From: Hyalangium versicolor | GTDB lineage: Bacteria > Myxococcota > Myxococcia > Myxococcales > Myxococcaceae | NCBI RefSeq assembly: GCF_020103695.1 | Contig: NZ_JAHXBF010000013.1 | Span: forward strand, 186,001-250,000 | Reading direction: 5' to 3' | Length of the DNA: 64,000 nucleotides | Shown: in pieces, positions 61,142 through 64,000 of the stretch | How positions within the stretch are numbered: position 1 is the first letter of the stretch | How the letters are laid out: the number at the start of each line of letters is the position of its first letter | Translations under genes and position numbers: made by a program | The notes under the pieces: generated by a model | Told to the model about the DNA's origin: nothing | The model's input: the letters and a program-made list of their open reading frames with translations, nothing else | Database searches by the model: none

Positions 61142-62530
61142 TCAGACGGACTGCAACGCCGCGATCTCGCTGATCACGGTTGCTTCTGTGATCGCATTCC
61201 TGGGAGAGACCGCCATCAGAGCGCCGAACCGGTGGCTGCTGCTGCGCGTCTCGGCGACAATGGCCAGCTTGCCGCTTTCGACCGCCCTGGCCGGAAGCGG
61301 CTTGCCACTCGGGCAGTCGTTGACCTGCTGCTGGTGGCCTTCGCCATCCGTGTAGGTGTAGAGATTCCCCGAGAGGATTGGGCGGGCGAAGCCCACCAGC
61401 TTGTCAGTGAGGGTCTGCTTGTCGGCCCGAGCCCGGGTGCTCGGGTGCTTATCGACGTACTTGCGGCACATGGCGGCGAGAACGGCGCCAAACTGAGCGT
61501 GGTTTCTGAAGGCAGTCAGGATGGCGCTGGCCTGGGCGCTCAGCGAGTTGGCAATGAGCTGGTTTGGCGCGGACTTGAAGACGATGCCAAACTTGTCCTT
61601 TTCACCCGAGAACTCGTTCACGCCGTCGCCCAGTCCCATGAACCGGTTGAACCCGAAGATAGTCAGGGTGGCGGCGATCTCCGCCTTGTCATCGTCGGTG
61701 TGCGCGATGTGCGCGCTTAGCTTCACAGTGGTGTTGGGAGCCGTGGTGATGTCCAGATTCAGGATGGCTGCGAGCGTCTCGTGGGCGATCTCCCGGGCGA
61801 AGACGAAGAAGTTCGCCTGATTGGGAGGGGCGATGGCCTTGGCGGGGGGCTTCTCGAAGGCGTTCTCAAACCCCTTCTTCTGGGCAGTCCCTGGCTTGCC
61901 GAGCCGCACCAGTGGCACCTCGAAGCTCGTTTGCGTGCCACTCGTGAGGGTGGTTTGGCGCGAGTCCTTGAGAAACACTCCCGAGTCGTCGTTCTGGCCG
62001 TGTTGAGTGAGCAGGTTCCCGACATGAGCGACATGCGCCGCGTTGGGAACCTGGGCCGTGTTGAGCAGATCCCTGAGAGCCGTGAGCTCGTAGAGCTTGA
62101 ACTTCTTGAGCTCTGCGTTGGTCTTGGCCTTTTGGTTGAGCTGAGTGTTGTACGTGAGAAGCACCGTCGTCCAATTGGCCAGCGACTTGCGGCGAGCCGC
62201 GCCGGAACTCTGGCTGACGAGCCCTGAGAGTTTGACAAAGACCTCGGCGAGGAGCTTCTGAGCTTGGCGAGCGGCCTTCCAGGTCGCGGTGTTGATCTTC
62301 AGCGGGCCGATCTTCACCTCGATCTCGGCCGTGTTGTTCTTTTCGTGATCCGCGGCGACGGTGAGCAAATCGAGGCCGAGCTGGCGGTACTGCGGGTGGG
62401 TGACAGCGAAGATGTCGTCGTAATCGATGTCCGCTCCCGCAACGAGACCCTTGGTCGGATCAGGCCGCCAACACTCGATTTTCATCTGCCGGAGTTCGTT
62501 CTCAGAACCAATGTGGTACGTGTCTGGCAT
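61142..62530 (-). CDS. 462-residue hypothetical protein
   Basis: Starts at ATG 62530 (MPDTYHIGSENELRQMKIEC). Codon use is clearly less GC3-rich than most of the window, with many Asn, Lys, Thr and Gln. Predominantly alpha-helical at about 85-240 (KAARQAQKLLAEVFVKL, KAKTNAELKKFKLYEL) with beta-rich parts at both ends. No signal peptide, membrane helix or recognised motif. The composition and AT-leaning codons suggest horizontal acquisition. Divergent from the BP74-like gene across 174 bp. Confidence 0.7.
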   Translation of the reverse strand: MPDTYHIGSENELRQMKIECWRPDPTKGLVAGADIDYDDIFAVTHPQYRQLGLDLLTVAADHEKNNTAEIEVKIGPLKINTATWKAARQAQKLLAEVFVKLSGLVSQSSGAARRKSLANWTTVLLTYNTQLNQKAKTNAELKKFKLYELTALRDLLNTAQVPNAAHVAHVGNLLTQHGQNDDSGVFLKDSRQTTLTSGTQTSFEVPLVRLGKPGTAQKKGFENAFEKPPAKAIAPPNQANFFVFAREIAHETLAAILNLDITTAPNTTVKLSAHIAHTDDDKAEIAATLTIFGFNRFMGLGDGVNEFSGEKDKFGIVFKSAPNQLIANSLSAQASAILTAFRNHAQFGAVLAAMCRKYVDKHPSTRARADKQTLTDKLVGFARPILSGNLYTYTDGEGHQQQVNDCPSGKPLPARAVESGKLAIVAETRSSSHRFGALMAVSPRNAITEATVISEIAALQSV

Positions 62531-62704
62531 GCCAGGACCTACCTTCGGGTGCCGTCGCAAGAAGCGCCTGCGAATGTAGCATGGGCTGGGCCTCAAGGTG
62601 CGTCCGCTGTCAGATTGCGAGAAGACCCAGAAAAAAGAGCTGTGGAGATCCAGGCACGACTCTGGATTCAACCTCCTTCACACAACCCACCCAGGAGGTT
62701 TTCC

Positions 62705-63055
62705 ATGGCAACTTCCGTTCGTTTCGCCTTCACGCAGCCCAGCTCCCCCGGGACGGAGTTCATCATCGAACTCACCGATGACAACACGATTGCCCAGGCG
62801 CGCCGGATTCTCTCCGGTGAGGAGAAGAATGAAATCCATGTGCATGGCCGGATCATCAAGCGGTCCGTGCCCTACAATCCGAGGTTCTCGTTCCACCTCG
62901 ACCCGTCCACCATCCGGTTCTTCGCGGTTGCCATCGAGGTCTGCGATGCGAACATGGTGTACGTCGAGGATCACCTGGACGAGGCCGGCGGCGCGTTCCT
63001 CCCGGGTGGCCACTGGTGCCCGTGGGATTCCAAGTTGACGCGTGAATTGACCTGA
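62705..63055 (+). CDS. BP74-related protein
   Basis: A 116-residue protein with strong RBS AGGAGG before ATG 62705. Its sequence matches the N-terminal domain of the Dictyostelium calmodulin-binding protein BP74 as I remember it: FAFTQPSSPGTEFIIELTDD, HVHGRIIKRSVPYNP, SFHLDPSTIRFFAVAIEVCD, YVEDHLDEAGGAFLPGG and HWCPWDSKLTREL. All key residues are kept. No signal peptide. Known of the family: few data; found in amoebae, fungi and myxobacteria. The biological role is unknown. Confidence 0.8.
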   Translation: MATSVRFAFTQPSSPGTEFIIELTDDNTIAQARRILSGEEKNEIHVHGRIIKRSVPYNPRFSFHLDPSTIRFFAVAIEVCDANMVYVEDHLDEAGGAFLPGGHWCPWDSKLTRELT

Positions 63056-63143
63056 CGCCCGCGCTCTGGCGCGAAGGTCCGAGGGCTCGGGTGAGCACCG
63101 CCTGGGCCCTCTTGTTGTTGGAGCTGCTCCAACTGCTCATGTC

Positions 63144-63433
63144 TCACCGCTTCAAGACGATCTTGGCCTTGGAGGTAGAACTGCTCGAGATCAGCCGCAC
63201 GGTGTTGCGATCCGGCATTGTGAGTGTGAAGCCTCCGCCCAGGGAGACCCGCGTTCGGCCGTTGCCGCCGATGCCGCCTGCCCTCCAACCGCAGTGATGG
63301 TTCCTGCGTAGCCCCCAAGTGCTTCGAAGAAGATGTCCGCAGGATCCGTCACGGTCGAGGCCACAGTCCGCGACAAGGCCACGATGACGACCTCGGCACG
63401 GGCTGGGGCGCGCGGTGGCTGCTTCCTCGTCAT
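63144..63433 (-). pseudogene. small gene interrupted by a frameshift
   Basis: Two overlapping minus-strand frames join into one sensible protein. One begins MTRKQPPRAPARAEVVIVAL at 63433 and goes on through FFEALGGYAGTITAVGGQ. The other ends GRTRVSLGGGFTLTMPDRNT then STSKAKIVLKR, stop at 63146-63144. Joining them needs a -1 shift near 63258-63262. The result is about 96 residues, probably beta-rich. I see no heptamer slip site, so a one-base deletion or a sequencing error is more likely than programmed frameshifting. Function unknown. Confidence 0.5.
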
Positions 63434-63537
63434 GGTATCCCCTGGCATGCTTGGTGGACCCACAGTATCCCGCGTCACCTCCCTGTCTCGCACCCACCAT
63501 TGCCAGGTGCTCTGGCAATCCACCGACGAGGATGCCG

Positions 63538-64000
63538 ATGAAGTGTGCCAACAGCGGCTGCTATAACCGGGCGCGCAAGAACAACAAGTACTGCGATCGG
63601 TGTTGGCAGCGGCACCAGAAGTCTGAATTTCCCCTGGAGCAATCGCGGAGAGATATCGAGCGCCTCCGCGGATCCTCGGGGCACTTCGTTCGTGCCTCCT
63701 CCGTGGAGGTGGAGCGCGAGCCGCCGCCGTTCTTCAAGGACACTCCGCGCTACCAGCAGCAGCAGGAACGGCGTTCGCTCCTCGAACGGTCGCGCCAATC
63801 GCCCGAGTCGGTGCGCATCCGCGAGCGGAGCAGCTCACCGGTTCGGGAGCGGAAGAGGCGGCGTATTGACGATGAGGGCTCGAAACAGAAGGGGGGCTCG
63901 TCCTTCCCTTCGTTCGAGATCTCCAAAGAGTCCAGGCGCTCGCGCGTCGAGCTGCCGATCCTGTTCGTCCCTTTCGAGGGCAACTTCAGCAATCGAATGA
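63538..64000 (+). CDS. zinc-ribbon protein, runs off the window
   Basis: ATG 63538 (GAGG upstream; ATG 63532 is also in frame) opens a frame with no stop to the window end, at least 154 residues. It begins MKCANSGCYNRARKNNKYCD with CxxxxC and CDRCW, a four-cysteine zinc site like a short zinc finger or CxxC ribbon. The rest is long, basic and acidic by turns, rich in Arg, Ser, Glu and Gln, probably disordered (DTPRYQQQQERRSLLERSRQ). Function unknown; the C-terminus is missing. Confidence 0.7.
   Translation, partial: MKCANSGCYNRARKNNKYCDRCWQRHQKSEFPLEQSRRDIERLRGSSGHFVRASSVEVEREPPPFFKDTPRYQQQQERRSLLERSRQSPESVRIRERSSSPVRERKRRRIDDEGSKQKGGSSFPSFEISKESRRSRVELPILFVPFEGNFSNRM

Noticed and set aside
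63117..63133. GTTGGAGC-T-GCTCCAAC palindrome as a terminator
   Set aside because: Stem is short once a realistic loop is allowed and there is no T-run. It lies between convergent genes, so it may matter, but evidence is too thin.

Overview
This looks like a stretch of chromosome from a large-genome, GC-rich myxobacterium, probably in the Cystobacter/Archangium/Hyalangium/Stigmatella neighbourhood. The markers are a MYXO-CTERM-type sorting tail (gene at 17295), a DUF2381 (TIGR02268) protein with a companion lipoprotein (39.7-41.1 kb), eukaryote-type Ser/Thr kinase signalling, many secreted Cys-rich proteins, and long spurious ORFs on the opposite strand that come from very high GC3. I see no rRNA, tRNA, CRISPR array, transposase or integrase.

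Layout. 0-5 kb: a GT-C mannosyltransferase-like protein, a Ycf46-like AAA ATPase translationally coupled to a zinc-ribbon membrane protein, then a GspF/PilC-type inner-membrane protein. 4.7-10 kb: an NtrC-type response regulator, a 7TMR-DISM histidine kinase and a SnoaL-like protein in one operon, then an AI-2E-family permease. 10-12.3 kb: an SDR and an AMMECR1/MEMO1 pair. 12.4-16.3 kb: a two-gene set resembling peroxisomal beta-oxidation (an MFE-2-like fusion with two SCP2 domains, plus an SCP-x thiolase). 16.3-25.7 kb: a Sel1-repeat protein, a MYXO-CTERM NxxGxxAF-repeat protein, an MsrA that appears to be a selenoprotein, a Tat-exported amine oxidase, a P450, an AGCS symporter and a P1 aminopeptidase. 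26-36 kb: a Ser/Thr kinase, two very small genes, a DUF4010 membrane protein, an aquaporin fused to a degenerate arsenate-reductase-like domain, an AlkD-like glycosylase, a VOC protein, a CBM20 esterase, a CFA/sphingolipid-type methyltransferase and a TPR protein. 36-44 kb: a three-part C45/M1-like secreted protein, the DUF2381 pair, a duplicated two-gene cassette of unknown function bracketed by palindromic tandem repeats, and a Cys-rich membrane-anchored protein. 44-51 kb: a POT peptide transporter, an HD-domain gene sitting between direct repeats, a divergent SDR/WYL regulator pair, threonine synthase and an FAD monooxygenase. 51.3-57.8 kb: a tight operon of DUF6361, double-HxK PLD nuclease and large SF2 helicase that looks like an anti-phage system. 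57.8-64 kb: secreted repeat proteins, a second GT-C protein, a large unknown protein, a BP74-like protein, a frameshifted small gene and a zinc-ribbon gene that runs off the end.

The two most notable items are (i) msrA, where an in-frame TGA sits exactly at the catalytic cysteine and is followed 12 nt later by a perfect 8-bp stem with a GUU loop, fitting a bacterial SECIS element; conventional calling would give a truncated, active-site-less MsrA; and (ii) the DUF6361-PLD-helicase operon, whose gene content resembles DISARM and Mokosh only in part.
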